From: Gemmatimonadota bacterium
Lineage (GTDB): Bacteria; Gemmatimonadota; Gemmatimonadetes; Gemmatimonadales; Gemmatimonadaceae
Assembly: GCA_014192065.1 (NCBI GenBank)
Contig: BJHH01000001.1
Coordinates: 372,001 to 436,000, forward strand
Reading direction: 5' to 3'
DNA length: 64,000 nt
Numbering within the stretch: the first letter of the stretch is position 1; each line of letters begins with the position of its first letter. The notes under the pieces were generated by a model that was given only the letters and a program-made list of their open reading frames with translations, ran no database searches and was not told where the DNA came from. This document shows, in pieces, positions 9,363 through 21,978 of this stretch. A program made the position numbers and the translations under genes.

Positions 9363-9808
9363 CTCTGGCAGAACTTGTGTCACGCCAGAGGTGGGATGAG
9401 CACCCGGCGAACTGCGTGCCGGCAAGATGGGCTCGCCAACAACACGGAAACAGCGTGTTGCGCGAGGGAGCGATGGACCGCTCCGATCGATGACGCACGG
9501 CAGCGTGTGTGGGCCGCGTAGAGATTCCCGACAAGCAACGCAGGACAATTTGACGTCAGGTCTTGGTGGCGCCGCGGATAACAAACCGCTGCGCTGGCTG
9601 TCCAAGTCACGACGCGCCGTGGGTCCCCGTTCGCGCTTCAGTGGCGAACGTACCCGGCGACTGCGGATGGACACCGGCCTTTTGAGGCGCTGGTCCAGCC
9701 GCCTTTGTGTTCCCGGCTGGTGAGTCACGAAGGGCTTCACGGAATGCAGCAACACGAAACCAAGGCGCCGTCTCGGCGGCGCGATTACGAGAGCATCTGA
9801 ACCGAATC
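9363..9808 (+). promoter_or_regulatory. Long structured leader (or small RNA) upstream of fusA
   Basis: There is no convincing coding sequence for 446 nt before the fusA ATG. Successive perfect stems start at the predicted transcript 5' end: 9363-9369 with 9384-9390 (7 bp), 9404-9408 with 9418-9422 (5 bp), 9440-9445 with 9455-9460 (6 bp) and 9467-9472 with 9479-9484 (6 bp). Such density suggests a folded RNA. It could be an autoregulatory r-protein or EF leader, or a separate RNA. I looked for and did not find the conserved cores of RNase P RNA, tmRNA or SRP RNA. A small open frame (9427-9723) runs through but lacks gene features. Confidence 0.45.
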
Positions 9809-11932
<2,124 letters not shown>

Positions 11933-11996
11933 TAGTAGGGACTCGGTACGCCCAAAGCAGTCGGACTCCACTTTCACACTTTCAGGAAGCACTACA

Positions 11997-13199
<1,203 letters not shown>

Positions 13200-13232
13200 T
13201 AGCTGACTCGTCATAGCAGTTCAGGAGCACAC

Positions 13233-13541
13233 ATGGCAGGACGTATCCGAATCCGACTGAAGGCTTTTGACCACGCGGTGATCGACCAAGCCGCTGGTGA
13301 CATTGTGCGCATCGCCGAGAAGACCGGGGCGCAGGTGTCGGGCCCGATCCCGTTGCCGACGAAGACGCAGCGCTGGACTGTGTTGCGCTCGCCGCACGTG
13401 GACAAGAAGTCGCGTGAGCAGTTCGAACTGAAGACGCACAAGCGCGTAATCGACATTCTCGATTCGCGTGCCCAGACGGTGGACGCGCTGACCAAGCTCG
13501 ACCTCCCAGCGGGCGTGGACGTCGAGATCAAGGTGGAGTAG
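13233..13541 (+). CDS. rpsJ: 30S ribosomal protein S10
   Basis: 102 residues, the full family length. S10 is part of the small-subunit head and, with NusB, of antitermination complexes. Conserved segments include [22 protein letters not shown] and [13 protein letters not shown]. The start lies 33 nt after tuf behind a Shine-Dalgarno sequence (TCAGGAG), so the S10 operon is joined directly to the str-type genes. Confidence 0.97.
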   Translation: MAGRIRIRLKAFDHAVIDQAAGDIVRIAEKTGAQVSGPIPLPTKTQRWTVLRSPHVDKKSREQFELKTHKRVIDILDSRAQTVDALTKLDLPAGVDVEIKVE

Positions 13542-13544
13542 CCG

Positions 13545-14228
13545 ATGATCGGAATTATTGGTCGTAAGCTGGGCATGACCCAGATATTCAACGAACAGGG
13601 ACAGCAGATCCCTGTGACGGTGGTGGAGGCTGAGCCGAATCCGGTCACGAAGGTTGTGGCGAAGGAATTGGCGGGTTTTGCCGCGGTCGAACTCGGCATG
13701 GGCGCACAGCGCCTCGTGCGCGTGAGCAAGAAGGGCGAGCGCACGCCGCGTGGTGTGCGCGCGACGAAGGCTGAAGTAGCGCATGCGGCGAAGGCCGGTC
13801 TTTCGGCTCCGCCAACGGTGCTCCGCTCGTTCCGCCTCGACGACGCGCCCGGCAAGAACCCCGAGATTCCCGTGTACGCCGTTGGCGACACGGTGACGGT
13901 CGGGATCTTCACGCCTGGCGATACTGTGAAGGTGACTGGCACCAGCAAGGGTCACGGCTTTCAGGGTGTCGTCAAGCGCTATGGCTTCCACGGCGGTCCG
14001 AACACGCACGGCAACACCAAGCACCGCCGTCCAGGTTCGATTGGCGCGGGCACGGATCCGTCGCGCGTCATCAAGGGCAAGAAGATGCCGGGACAGTACG
14101 GCAACACGCGTCACACGCAGACGCATCTCCGGGTCGAGAAAATCGACGCAGAGCGCAATCTCATCTACATCCGCGGCTCAGTGGCTGGTCCGAAAAACGG
14201 GATCGTCATGGTCCGCAAGCAGGGATAA
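13545..14228 (+). CDS. rplC: 50S ribosomal protein L3
   Basis: 227 residues starting 3 nt after rpsJ. L3 is an early assembly protein near the peptidyl-transferase entrance. MIGIIGRKLGMTQIF at the N-terminus, GTSKGHGFQGVVKR and the methylated-loop region PGQYGN are diagnostic. Confidence 0.97.
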   Translation: MIGIIGRKLGMTQIFNEQGQQIPVTVVEAEPNPVTKVVAKELAGFAAVELGMGAQRLVRVSKKGERTPRGVRATKAEVAHAAKAGLSAPPTVLRSFRLDDAPGKNPEIPVYAVGDTVTVGIFTPGDTVKVTGTSKGHGFQGVVKRYGFHGGPNTHGNTKHRRPGSIGAGTDPSRVIKGKKMPGQYGNTRHTQTHLRVEKIDAERNLIYIRGSVAGPKNGIVMVRKQG

Positions 14229-14234
14229 GTGAAC

Positions 14235-15137
14235 ATGAGCGAAACAACGACGACCAATACCGAGGCCGCGGCGTACACCGCAAAGGGCACGCCCCGCGAC
14301 CGCGTAGCGCTCCCCAGCGATCTGTTCGACGGGACCTTGAACATGCCGGTGATGCATCTCGCGGTGAAGGCGTACATGGCCAATCAGCGCCAGGGAACGC
14401 ACTCGACCAAGACGCGTGGCCTCGTGGTGGGTGGCAATCAGAAGCCGTGGAAGCAGAAGGGCACCGGTCGCGCTCGTCAGGGCTCGATCCGCGCGCCAAA
14501 CTGGCCCGGCGGTGGTACCGTGTTTGGCCCGATGCCGCGCAACTACACACAGGGTATCACGCGTCAGGCGAAGGCGCTGGCCCGCAAGAGCGCGTTCAAT
14601 GCGCGCGCTGGCGAAGGCTCGCTCCATGTGATCGATGCGTTCCAGTATGACGCGCCGAAGACGTCGACGCTGCTGCAGCTGCTCGCGCGCCTCGACATCG
14701 CACACAAGAAGGTGCTGATCCTCACCGACGGCGTGAAGCAAAACGTGTTCCTCTCGGGTCGCAACCTCCCGCTGGTCCATGTGATGCCGTACAGTGATGC
14801 GTCGACCTACCACCTGCTCTGGTCAGACACAGTGCTCGTGGAGTCGGCCGCACTCGGCGCGGCGCTCGCGCCAGTGGCAGAAAAAGCCGTCGCCAAGGTG
14901 AAGGTCGTGAAGAAGAAGGCCAGAGTGAAGGCTGACGGCGAGCGTTCGCGGCCCAAGGAAGAGAAGAAGGCCGCAGCGAAGGAGGCGGCCAAGAAGGCGG
15001 CTCCGAAGGCTGCGGCAAAGAAGTCCGCACCTAAGGCCGCACCTAAGGCCGCGGCGAAGAAGGCTGCGCCAAAGGCGGCGGCAAAGGCCGCTCCAAAGGC
15101 CGTGAAGAAGTCGGCTCCAAAGAAGAAGGAGAAGTAA
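14235..15137 (+). CDS. rplD: 50S ribosomal protein L4 with a histone-H1-like C-terminal tail
   Basis: 300 residues from the ATG at 14235 (a GTG two codons earlier is possible), against about 205 in most bacteria. The core (to about residue 215) has the family signature TRGLVVGGNQKPWKQKGTGRARQGSIRAP. L4 shapes the exit tunnel and in many bacteria represses its own operon. The extra ~85 residues are Lys/Ala/Pro repeats such as AAKKAAPKAA, like histone H1 or AlgP-type tails. The tail would be disordered and strongly basic. GC and codon use match the core, so it is not a recent insertion. Confidence 0.96.
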   Translation: MSETTTTNTEAAAYTAKGTPRDRVALPSDLFDGTLNMPVMHLAVKAYMANQRQGTHSTKTRGLVVGGNQKPWKQKGTGRARQGSIRAPNWPGGGTVFGPMPRNYTQGITRQAKALARKSAFNARAGEGSLHVIDAFQYDAPKTSTLLQLLARLDIAHKKVLILTDGVKQNVFLSGRNLPLVHVMPYSDASTYHLLWSDTVLVESAALGAALAPVAEKAVAKVKVVKKKARVKADGERSRPKEEKKAAAKEAAKKAAPKAAAKKSAPKAAPKAAAKKAAPKAAAKAAPKAVKKSAPKKKEK

Positions 15138-15140
15138 GCC

Positions 15141-15428
15141 ATGCCGACACTGAACAGGACCATCGTGCGGCCGATCGTTACCGAGAAGAGCTCGGCAGCG
15201 TTTCAGGACCGCAGTGAATACACATTTGAAGTGCATCCGGACGCGAACAAGGGATCGATCCGCCAGGCGATTGAAACGCTGTTCGGCGTGAAGGTTACCG
15301 GCGTCTGGACAGCGCAGCAGCGCGGAAAGGCGCGGCGCATGGGTGGAAAGGCAGGACTTCGGCCTCGCTGGAAGAAGGCCATCGTGACGCTGAAAGTCGG
15401 CGACACGATCGAGATCTTCGAGGGTTAA
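15141..15428 (+). CDS. rplW: 50S ribosomal protein L23
   Basis: 95 residues. L23 sits at the tunnel exit and docks trigger factor and [14 protein letters not shown] and [24 protein letters not shown] are the family signature, followed by the basic loop [23 protein letters not shown]. It starts 3 nt after rplD. Confidence 0.96.
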   Translation: MPTLNRTIVRPIVTEKSSAAFQDRSEYTFEVHPDANKGSIRQAIETLFGVKVTGVWTAQQRGKARRMGGKAGLRPRWKKAIVTLKVGDTIEIFEG

Positions 15429-15433
15429 GCAAA

Positions 15434-16264
15434 ATGGGAATTCGCCAATTCAAGCCGGTCACGCAGAGCTCGCGGTTCCGCTCCGTGCCCGACAACGACG
15501 TGATCACGCGGTCGACGCCGGAAAAGTCGCTGCTCGAGCCGGTCAAGCGGACGGGTGGGCGCGACAACCACGGCCACATCTCCATGCGGCGCCTTGGTGG
15601 CGGCCACAAGCGGATGTACCGTCTCGTGGATTTCAAACGCAACAAGTTCGGTATCGCCGCCACGGTGAAGGAGATCGAGTACGATCCGAACCGTTCGGCC
15701 CGCATTGCGCTTGTCGAGTATGCCGACGGCGAGAAGCGCTACATCCTGCACTGCAAGGGACTCACCCAGGGTGACCAGGTGATCTCCGGTCCGGGCTCGG
15801 ATGTCCGCACGGGCAACGCGCTGCCGCTCAAGGAAATACCGCTGGGTACCGCGGTGCACAACGTGGAGCTGATCCGCGGTAAGGGCGGTCAGATGGCGCG
15901 TAGTGCCGGGACGAGCGTGCAGGTCGTCGCGAAAGAAGGCGACTACGTAACGCTGCGCCTGACGTCGTCGGAAATGCGCCTCGTGCACGGCGAGTGCATG
16001 GCGACGGTTGGCGAAGTCGGCAACGCGGAGCACGAGTTGCTCTCGTGGGGCAAGGCCGGCCGTATGCGCTGGGAAGGTCGTCGTCCGCGCGTGCGCGGCG
16101 AAGTCATGAACCCGGTGGATCACCCGCACGGTGGCCGCACACGCGGCGGCCGGAACGTGGTGAGCCCGTGGGGCAAGAAGGAAGGCGTCAAGACGCGCAA
16201 CAAGAAGAAGGCCTCGCAGCGACTGATCGTGCGCGGTCGCAAGCGCGGCAAGGCCACGCAGTAA
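15434..16264 (+). CDS. rplB: 50S ribosomal protein L2
   Basis: 276 residues, normal length. L2 is needed for subunit association and peptidyl transfer. [18 protein letters not shown] at the N-terminus and the conserved [15 protein letters not shown] loop, with the functionally important His in PHGG, are intact. Confidence 0.97.
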   Translation: MGIRQFKPVTQSSRFRSVPDNDVITRSTPEKSLLEPVKRTGGRDNHGHISMRRLGGGHKRMYRLVDFKRNKFGIAATVKEIEYDPNRSARIALVEYADGEKRYILHCKGLTQGDQVISGPGSDVRTGNALPLKEIPLGTAVHNVELIRGKGGQMARSAGTSVQVVAKEGDYVTLRLTSSEMRLVHGECMATVGEVGNAEHELLSWGKAGRMRWEGRRPRVRGEVMNPVDHPHGGRTRGGRNVVSPWGKKEGVKTRNKKKASQRLIVRGRKRGKATQ

Positions 16265-16297
16265 CCGAATACAGAATCACAACCCGGATTCGATACG

Positions 16298-16669
16298 ATG
16301 GCACGTAGTATTAAGAAGGGCCCATTCGTTCAGGACAGCCTGCGCAAGCGGGTGGACGCCATGAACGCCCGCAACGAGAAGAAGGTCATGAAGACTTGGT
16401 CTCGCGCGAGCACGGTGCTTCCCGATTTTGTCGGGCACACCTTCGCCGTACACAACGGGAACAAGTTTGTCCCGGTGTATGTGACCGAAAACATGGTTGG
16501 CCACAAGCTTGGCGAGTTTTCGCCGACGCGCACGTTCCGTGGCCACACGATGTCACGCGCGGTGGAGGCGGCGGCTCCGGCCGCAGCTCCGACGGGCGGT
16601 GCGGCGCCAAAAGCTGGCGCATCGGATGCGAAGGCCAAGCCGGCCCCTGCAGCGAAGGGAGGCAAGTAA
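16298..16669 (+). CDS. rpsS: 30S ribosomal protein S19 with an Ala/Pro-rich C-terminal tail
   Basis: 123 residues; S19 is usually about 92. The core [15 protein letters not shown]...[16 protein letters not shown] is complete and then runs into about 33 residues of Ala, Pro, Gly and Lys ([11 protein letters not shown]...). S19 lies in the head near the A-site tRNA, and its C-terminus projects toward the decoding region in other bacteria. Confidence 0.96.
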   Translation: MARSIKKGPFVQDSLRKRVDAMNARNEKKVMKTWSRASTVLPDFVGHTFAVHNGNKFVPVYVTENMVGHKLGEFSPTRTFRGHTMSRAVEAAAPAAAPTGGAAPKAGASDAKAKPAPAAKGGK

Positions 16670-16672
16670 CCC

Positions 16673-17056
16673 ATGACGGAATCACGCGCGATCCAGCGCT
16701 CGGCGCGACAGTCGCCGTACAAAATGCGCCTCGTGATCGATCAGGTGCGCGGCAAGCGAGTCAATGAGGCGTTTGCGCTCCTTAAGTTCAGCCCGAAGCA
16801 CGCCGCGAAGCAGATCGAGAAGGTGCTCAAGAGCGCCATCGCGAATGCCGAGCAGGCGGCTCGTGGCACGAACACCGCGCTCGATGTAGACGACCTGGTG
16901 ATCACGAAGGCGATCATCAACGAAGGACCGAAGCTCAAGCGGTTCATGCCGGCCGCGATGGGCCGGGCGACGCCGATCAAGAAGCGGACGAGCCACGTCG
17001 AGATCGTCGTGGCCGACAGCGGTACTACGGCATCCAAGAGCAGGAAGGGTCGCTAA
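16673..17056 (+). CDS. rplV: 50S ribosomal protein L22
   Basis: 127 residues. L22 lines the exit tunnel with L4. [20 protein letters not shown] and the C-terminal hairpin region ([24 protein letters not shown]) fit the family. The tail ends in a short basic stretch. The last base of its stop is shared with the rpsC start. Confidence 0.96.
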   Translation: MTESRAIQRSARQSPYKMRLVIDQVRGKRVNEAFALLKFSPKHAAKQIEKVLKSAIANAEQAARGTNTALDVDDLVITKAIINEGPKLKRFMPAAMGRATPIKKRTSHVEIVVADSGTTASKSRKGR

Positions 17057-17718
17057 TGGGACAAAAGACTAATCCAATCGGCTTCCGCCTCGGCGTCTCG
17101 AAGCAGTGGCGTTCGAAGTGGTTCGCCTCTGGCAAGGACTTCCCGGCGCTGCTGAAGGAAGACGAGCTCCTGCGGAAGTATCTGAAGGCGCGTCTCGCGG
17201 GCGCTGCGATCAGCGATATCGTGATCGAGCGCAAGCCAGGCAAGGTCGTCGTGACGATTCACACCGGCCGGCCCGGCGTTGTGATCGGCAAAAAGGGGCA
17301 GAGCGTCGAGGAGCTCAAGAACGAGCTTCAGCAGCTCACCGGCAAGGACGTCGGGGTGAATGTTGAAGAGGTCAAGCGCCCGGAGATCGAGGCGCAGCTG
17401 GTTGCCGACAACATCGGCGCGCAGCTGGCGCAACGCATTTCGTTCCGTCGCGCGATGAAGCGTGCGGTGCAGAGCGCAATGCGCATGGGCGCCGGCGGTA
17501 TCAAGGTGAAGTGCTCTGGCCGTCTTGGCGGCGCAGAAATCGCGCGCGTTGAGGGTTATCACGAAGGACGTGTACCGCTGCACACGCTGCGCGCGGATAT
17601 CGACTACGCCACCAGCACGGCGAGGACAACGTTCGGCGCGATCGGCATCAAGGTTTGGATCTTCAAGGGCGAGGTCGTCGAAGACCGTCGCGGCAAGACC
17701 TACTCGACGGACCAGTAA
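17056..17718 (+). CDS. rpsC: 30S ribosomal protein S3
   Basis: 220 residues. S3 has an N-terminal KH domain with the GxxG loop ([13 protein letters not shown]) and the C-terminal S3 domain ([42 protein letters not shown]). It forms part of the mRNA entry tunnel. Confidence 0.97.
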   Translation: MGQKTNPIGFRLGVSKQWRSKWFASGKDFPALLKEDELLRKYLKARLAGAAISDIVIERKPGKVVVTIHTGRPGVVIGKKGQSVEELKNELQQLTGKDVGVNVEEVKRPEIEAQLVADNIGAQLAQRISFRRAMKRAVQSAMRMGAGGIKVKCSGRLGGAEIARVEGYHEGRVPLHTLRADIDYATSTARTTFGAIGIKVWIFKGEVVEDRRGKTYSTDQ

Positions 17719-17757
17719 GACCACCGCTCTTTCGACTGATACGAGGACACTGAAGCA

Positions 17758-18180
17758 ATGCTCGCACCAAAGCGCGTCAAATTCCGGAAGATGTTCAAGG
17801 GCCGTACCAAGGGTCTCGCGACCCGCGGGTCGACGGTGGCCTTTGGGCACTACGGCCTGCAGGCAATGGAGCCCGGCTGGGTCACAGCGAGGCAGATCGA
17901 AGCTGCCCGTGTGGCGCTCACGCGCCACATCAAGCGCGGCGGCAAGGTCTGGATTCGGGTGTTCCCAGACAAGCCGATCACGAAGAAGCCGGCTGAAACC
18001 CGCATGGGCAAGGGCAAGGGGTCGCCCGAGTTGTGGGTGGCGGTGGTGAAGCCTGGCCGTGTGATGTTCGAGATCGAGGGTGTCGACAAGGCGCTAGCGC
18101 AGAAGGCCCTGGGCCTCGCGGCGGCGAAGATCGGCATCCGAACGAAGTTCGTGTCGCGCGAGGAGGCGCACACCGAATGA
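17758..18180 (+). CDS. rplP: 50S ribosomal protein L16
   Basis: 140 residues. L16 organises the A-site tRNA elbow region. [16 protein letters not shown], the central [23 protein letters not shown] and [17 protein letters not shown] are diagnostic. The stop overlaps rpmC (ATGA). Confidence 0.97.
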   Translation: MLAPKRVKFRKMFKGRTKGLATRGSTVAFGHYGLQAMEPGWVTARQIEAARVALTRHIKRGGKVWIRVFPDKPITKKPAETRMGKGKGSPELWVAVVKPGRVMFEIEGVDKALAQKALGLAAAKIGIRTKFVSREEAHTE

Positions 18181-18407
18181 AGGCACCACAGATTCGCGAG
18201 CTGACGGGCGACGAGATCTCGACGCGCATCACCGAACTCGAGCGCGAGCGGTTCAACCTGCGGTTCAAGAGCGGCACCGCGCCGCTCGAAGACCCGCTCC
18301 GGCTGCGTGTGATACGCCGGGACCTGGCTCGTCTCAAGACGATTTTGCGTGAGCGGCGCACTGGCGCTGCGGCAACTACGGGCGCTGCGCGCACCGGGGG
18401 GAAGTAA
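18177..18407 (+). CDS. rpmC: 50S ribosomal protein L29
   Basis: 76 residues from the ATG overlapping the rplP stop. The two-helix core ([23 protein letters not shown]...[18 protein letters not shown]) is standard. About 10 extra Ala/Thr/Gly residues follow. L29 lies beside L23 at the tunnel exit. Confidence 0.94.
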   Translation: MKAPQIRELTGDEISTRITELERERFNLRFKSGTAPLEDPLRLRVIRRDLARLKTILRERRTGAAATTGAARTGGK

Positions 18408-18410
18408 CCG

Positions 18411-18692
18411 ATGGCTGAAATTACGAATGCTGCGGCCGAGGCACGCAACGCGCGGAAGGCGCGTGTGGGCTTGGTCGTGAGCGACAAGATGCAAAAGACG
18501 GTCGTGGTCTCTATCGAGCGGCGCGTGCCGCACCCGGTTTACGGGAAGATGATTACGCGGTCCACGAACCTTAAGGCGCACGACGAAACGAACCAGGCGA
18601 AGACCGGCGACACCGTGCGCATCATGGAGACGCGCCCGATGTCAAAGGACAAGCGGTGGCGCGTCGTCGAGATCGTCGAACGCGCGAAGTAG
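18411..18692 (+). CDS. rpsQ: 30S ribosomal protein S17
   Basis: 93 residues. The OB-fold signature [27 protein letters not shown] and the C-terminal [18 protein letters not shown] identify this primary 16S rRNA-binding protein. It starts 3 nt after rpmC. Confidence 0.96.
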   Translation: MAEITNAAAEARNARKARVGLVVSDKMQKTVVVSIERRVPHPVYGKMITRSTNLKAHDETNQAKTGDTVRIMETRPMSKDKRWRVVEIVERAK

Positions 18693-18711
18693 CGATACCG
18701 GAGACTTTGAA

Positions 18712-19080
18712 ATGATCCAGCAGGAATCAGTGGTTCGGGTGGCGGACAACAGCGGCGCCAAGCGCGCGCTGGTGATCCGGGTACTCGGTGGAACGCGCCG
18801 GCGGTATGCCGGGCTCGGCGACGTCGTCATTGTCGCGGTGAAGGACGCGCTGCCGAACGGCACGGTCAAGAAGTCCGAGGTGGCGCGCGCGGTGGTGGTG
18901 CGCACCGTCAAGGAGACCCGCCGGAAGGATGGCAGCTACATCCGCTTCGACGAGAACGCCGTCGTGATTATCAGCGACACGGGCGAACCCCGTGCCACGC
19001 GCATCTTCGGGCCGGTGGCCCGAGAGCTGCGTGAGAAGAAGTACATGAAGATTGTCTCGCTGGCGCCAGAGGTCATCTAA
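18712..19080 (+). CDS. rplN: 50S ribosomal protein L14
   Basis: 122 residues, the invariant family length. [27 protein letters not shown] at the start and [14 protein letters not shown] in the middle are diagnostic. L14 contacts the small subunit in a bridge and is the target of RsfS-type silencing factors. Confidence 0.97.
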   Translation: MIQQESVVRVADNSGAKRALVIRVLGGTRRRYAGLGDVVIVAVKDALPNGTVKKSEVARAVVVRTVKETRRKDGSYIRFDENAVVIISDTGEPRATRIFGPVARELREKKYMKIVSLAPEVI

Positions 19081-19081
19081 G

Positions 19082-19489
19082 ATGCGCATTCTGACGCAGC
19101 GCAAGACGGCGGGCATCCGCTCGCGGAAGCGCCACGCGATCAACGCCGAACGGCTCACGATGCACGTCGCCAAGGGCGACACTGTGCGCGTGGTTCGCGG
19201 CGATGACAAGGGCAAGGAAGGGAAGATCATCCGCGTGTTCCCGAAGACGGGCCGCGTGACGATTGAGGGCGTGAACATCGTCAAGAAGCACCGCAAGGCG
19301 CGTCGTGCCGAGGAACAGTCCGCGATCATGGAAATGCCGGCGCCTGTGCACTCGTCGAATGTGATGCTGCTCGACCCGAAGTCGGGCGCGCCGGCACGTA
19401 TTCGCTACCGCGTGGACACCGACGGCACGAAGGAGCGCATCAGCGCGAAGTCCGGCGACGCGTTTCCGCGTACCGACGCCAAACGCTAG
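19082..19489 (+). CDS. rplX: 50S ribosomal protein L24
   Basis: 135 residues from the ATG at 19082, directly after the rplN stop. The L24 KOW motif is clear (HVAKGDTVRVVRGDDKGKEGKIIRVFPKTGRVTIEGVN). Most L24 proteins begin just before this motif, so the first 26 residues (MRILTQRKTAGIRSRKRH...) would be an unusual basic N-terminal extension. An internal ATG at 19160 is an alternative start but has no clear Shine-Dalgarno sequence. L24 is an assembly initiator. Confidence 0.93.
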   Translation: MRILTQRKTAGIRSRKRHAINAERLTMHVAKGDTVRVVRGDDKGKEGKIIRVFPKTGRVTIEGVNIVKKHRKARRAEEQSAIMEMPAPVHSSNVMLLDPKSGAPARIRYRVDTDGTKERISAKSGDAFPRTDAKR

Positions 19490-19534
19490 TCCCGACGCTC
19501 CCGCTCACCGCGCCGCACACACAGGAACCGACCG

Positions 19535-20257
19535 ATGGCTGACAACAAGAAGAACGACAAGAAGCAGGACAAGAAGCAGGACAAGAAGTCTGCGCCGAAG
19601 GCAGATAAGCAGGAAAAGAAGCCGAAGGGCGAGAAGGCGAAGCGTACGGCTGAGCCGGCGAAGGAACACACCGGTGTCGGGCTAGCGGTTCCCGATGTGC
19701 GGCTCCGCACGCACTACCAGACAGTAGTCCGCGCCGCGCTCACGAAGCAGTTCGGCCTCACGAATGTGCATCAGATCCCGAACCTCACGAAGATCGTGCT
19801 GAATGTTGGCCTCGGTGAGGCCATCAAGCAGCCGAAGCTGCTCGACTCAGTGGTCGACGAGTTGGGCATCATCACGGGGCAGCGGGCCGTGCGGAAGAAG
19901 GCGAAGAAGTCCATTGCGAACTATGGTCTCCGTCAGGGCCAAGAAATCGGGGCATCGGTGACGCTGCGCGGTGCGCGGATGTGGGAGTTCCTCGACCGGT
20001 TCATCACGGTCGCGGTCCCGCGGATCCGCGATTTCCGCGGGCTCTCGACGCGCTCGTTCGATGGCCGCGGCAACTACAGCTTGGGCATCAAAGAGCAGAT
20101 GATCTTCCCGGAGATCAACTACGATCAAGTCGACCAGGTGCACGGCATGGACATCACGGTCGTGACCACGGCGGCCAAGGATGAATTGGCCTTCGCTCTT
20201 CTGCGCGAGCTGGGCATGCCGTTCCGCGGGGAAGACAAGCCGATCGTGGTTCAGTAG
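19535..20257 (+). CDS. rplE: 50S ribosomal protein L5 with a Lys-rich N-terminal extension
   Basis: 240 residues against about 180 normally. The core begins near residue 55 (VRLRTHYQTVVRAALTKQFG) and contains LTKIVLNVGLGEA and the C-terminal GMDITVVTTA. The first ~50 residues are almost only Lys, Asp, Gln, Ala and Glu (NKKNDKKQDKKQDKK). L5 binds 5S rRNA and contacts P-site tRNA. The ATG at 19535 has no alternative start near the core. Confidence 0.96.
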   Translation: MADNKKNDKKQDKKQDKKSAPKADKQEKKPKGEKAKRTAEPAKEHTGVGLAVPDVRLRTHYQTVVRAALTKQFGLTNVHQIPNLTKIVLNVGLGEAIKQPKLLDSVVDELGIITGQRAVRKKAKKSIANYGLRQGQEIGASVTLRGARMWEFLDRFITVAVPRIRDFRGLSTRSFDGRGNYSLGIKEQMIFPEINYDQVDQVHGMDITVVTTAAKDELAFALLRELGMPFRGEDKPIVVQ

Positions 20258-20298
20258 TAACGCGTGGCATTCCGAAGCAACCAAACCAGAGAGACCTG

Positions 20299-20604
20299 AT
20301 GGCCAAGAAGAGCAGCATCGAGAAGAACGAGCGGCGGAAGAAGCTGACGGCGCGCTATGCCGTCAAGCGTCGCGCGTTCAAAGCGGTGATCCAGAACCCG
20401 AAGTCGACGATCGAGGAAAAGCTCGCGGCGCAGACCGGGCTCCAGAAACTGCCGCGCAACTCAGCGAAGGACCGCATCCGGCACCGCTGTTCGATGACGG
20501 GGCGCTCACGCGGAAACCTCCGCGAGTTCGGGTTGTCGCGCATGGTGTTTCGTGAAATGGCGTTGTCGGGACTGATTCCCGGCGTACGCAAGGCCAGCTG
20601 GTAG
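20299..20604 (+). CDS. rpsN: 30S ribosomal protein S14, zinc-free type
   Basis: 101 residues, the long S14 form without the CxxC zinc motifs. KSSIEKNERRKKL, NSAKDRIRHRCSMTGRSRG and the C-terminal GLSRMVFREMALSGLIPGVRKASW are typical. It completes assembly of the 30S head. Confidence 0.96.
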   Translation: MAKKSSIEKNERRKKLTARYAVKRRAFKAVIQNPKSTIEEKLAAQTGLQKLPRNSAKDRIRHRCSMTGRSRGNLREFGLSRMVFREMALSGLIPGVRKASW

Positions 20605-20668
20605 ATCCCTTTTTTCCTAGAAGTCCGGCGGCGAACCCGCCGGATACCATAGGAGTGAGACGCAACAC

Positions 20669-21070
20669 ATGAGCATGACCGATCCTGTAGCCGACATGTT
20701 GACGCGCATCCGCAATGCCTGCGGAGCGAAGCACCGTCGCGTGGACATCCCGGCCTCCAAACTGAAACTTGAAATCGCGCGCCTGCTGAAGGAGAACAAC
20801 TTCATCACGGACTTCCGCACGGTGTTGTCCGATGAAGGGCGGCCGTTGCTGCGCGTGATTCTGAAGTACGCCCACGGCGGCCACTCGGTCATCCGTGAGC
20901 TCCGGCGCGTATCGAGCCCTGGTCTCCGGAAGTACGTCGCGATGACGGAGATTCCGCGAGTCCGCAACGGGCTTGGCGTTGCCATCCTCTCCACCTCGAA
21001 GGGCCTCATGACAGATCGTGAAGCCCGTCAGCAGCGCACCGGCGGCGAGTTGCTCGCCCTGGTCTGGTAG
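20669..21070 (+). CDS. rpsH: 30S ribosomal protein S8
   Basis: 133 residues. MTDPVADMLTRIRNA at the start and GLGVAILSTSKGLMTDREARQQRTGGELLALVW at the end are diagnostic. S8 binds helix 21 of 16S rRNA and in E. coli represses the spc operon. A short gap (20605-20668) precedes it with a good Shine-Dalgarno sequence (AGGAGTGAG). Confidence 0.97.
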   Translation: MSMTDPVADMLTRIRNACGAKHRRVDIPASKLKLEIARLLKENNFITDFRTVLSDEGRPLLRVILKYAHGGHSVIRELRRVSSPGLRKYVAMTEIPRVRNGLGVAILSTSKGLMTDREARQQRTGGELLALVW

Positions 21071-21082
21071 GAGGAGACACCC

Positions 21083-21622
21083 ATGTCACGTATCGGCAAG
21101 CTTCCCATCGGCATTCCCAAGGACGTCACCGTGGCCATCGTCGGCCAGAACGTGACGGTCAAAGGCCCGAAGGGTGAACTGTACCGCAGCATCCACAGCG
21201 AGCTCGGCCTGAAGATTGAGGGCGAGCAGCTGATCGTCACGCGTCCGTCGGACGAGACGCTGCACAAGTCGTTGCACGGACTGTCGCGCACGCTCCTGGC
21301 CAACATGGTCGAGGGCGTGACGAAGGGCTACATGAAGCAGCTGGAGATCACGGGCGTCGGCTACAAGGCGGAAGTGAAGCCCTACGGGCTGTTGCTGTCG
21401 CTCGGCTACTCGCACACGATCCAGTACAAGGCGCCGGTGGGCATCAAGCTCACCGCTCCGCAGCCCACACAGGTGACGATTGAAGGCGCGGACAAGCAGA
21501 TGGTGGGCCAGGTGGCGGCAGAAATCCGCCTGCTGCGCAAGCCCGAGCCGTATAAGGGGAAGGGCATCAAGTACGCCGGCGAAGTGATTCGCCGTAAGGC
21601 CGGTAAGGCAGGAGCCAAGTAA
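21083..21622 (+). CDS. rplF: 50S ribosomal protein L6
   Basis: 179 residues with the duplicated L6 fold. [15 protein letters not shown] and the C-terminal [23 protein letters not shown] are signatures. L6 lies near the factor-binding site. It starts 12 nt after rpsH, and the last base of its stop is the first base of rplR. Confidence 0.97.
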   Translation: MSRIGKLPIGIPKDVTVAIVGQNVTVKGPKGELYRSIHSELGLKIEGEQLIVTRPSDETLHKSLHGLSRTLLANMVEGVTKGYMKQLEITGVGYKAEVKPYGLLLSLGYSHTIQYKAPVGIKLTAPQPTQVTIEGADKQMVGQVAAEIRLLRKPEPYKGKGIKYAGEVIRRKAGKAGAK

Positions 21623-21978
21623 TGCCAGGTTTGCGAGTACCCAAGACGCCCGCTGGACTGCGCGCGCGCCGGCACCTCCGGGTGCGGGCGAAGGTCGAGG
21701 GCAGCGCCGCACGGCCGCGCCTCGTCGTGTTCCGTTCGCACAAGCATATCTACGCCCAGATCGTGGACGACGTGGCACGCAAGACGCTCATGTCGGTCAC
21801 CGATGCCGGGCTACAGGGCAAGAAGGTCGAGAAGTCCACGGCCGTAGGAAAGCTGGTGGCGGAGAGGGCGAAGGCGGCGGGAATCACCAAGGTGGTGTTC
21901 GACCGCGCCGGCTATCGATATCATGGCCGCGTGAAGGCAGTGGCCGACGGCGCCCGCGAAGGCGGGCTGGAGTTTTAA
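21622..21978 (+). CDS. rplR: 50S ribosomal protein L18
   Basis: 118 residues. The basic N-terminus ([14 protein letters not shown]), [20 protein letters not shown] and the C-terminal [26 protein letters not shown] define this 5S rRNA-binding protein. It shares one base with each neighbour. Confidence 0.96.
   Translation: MPGLRVPKTPAGLRARRHLRVRAKVEGSAARPRLVVFRSHKHIYAQIVDDVARKTLMSVTDAGLQGKKVEKSTAVGKLVAERAKAAGITKVVFDRAGYRYHGRVKAVADGAREGGLEF

Noticed and set aside
9707-9808. 34-residue N-terminal extension of EF-G
   Set aside because: It has no similarity to EF-G, and the length from 9809 matches the family.
9240-9808. RNase P RNA, tmRNA or SRP RNA gene in the fusA leader
   Set aside because: None of their conserved cores could be found on either strand by eye; only local stems are visible.
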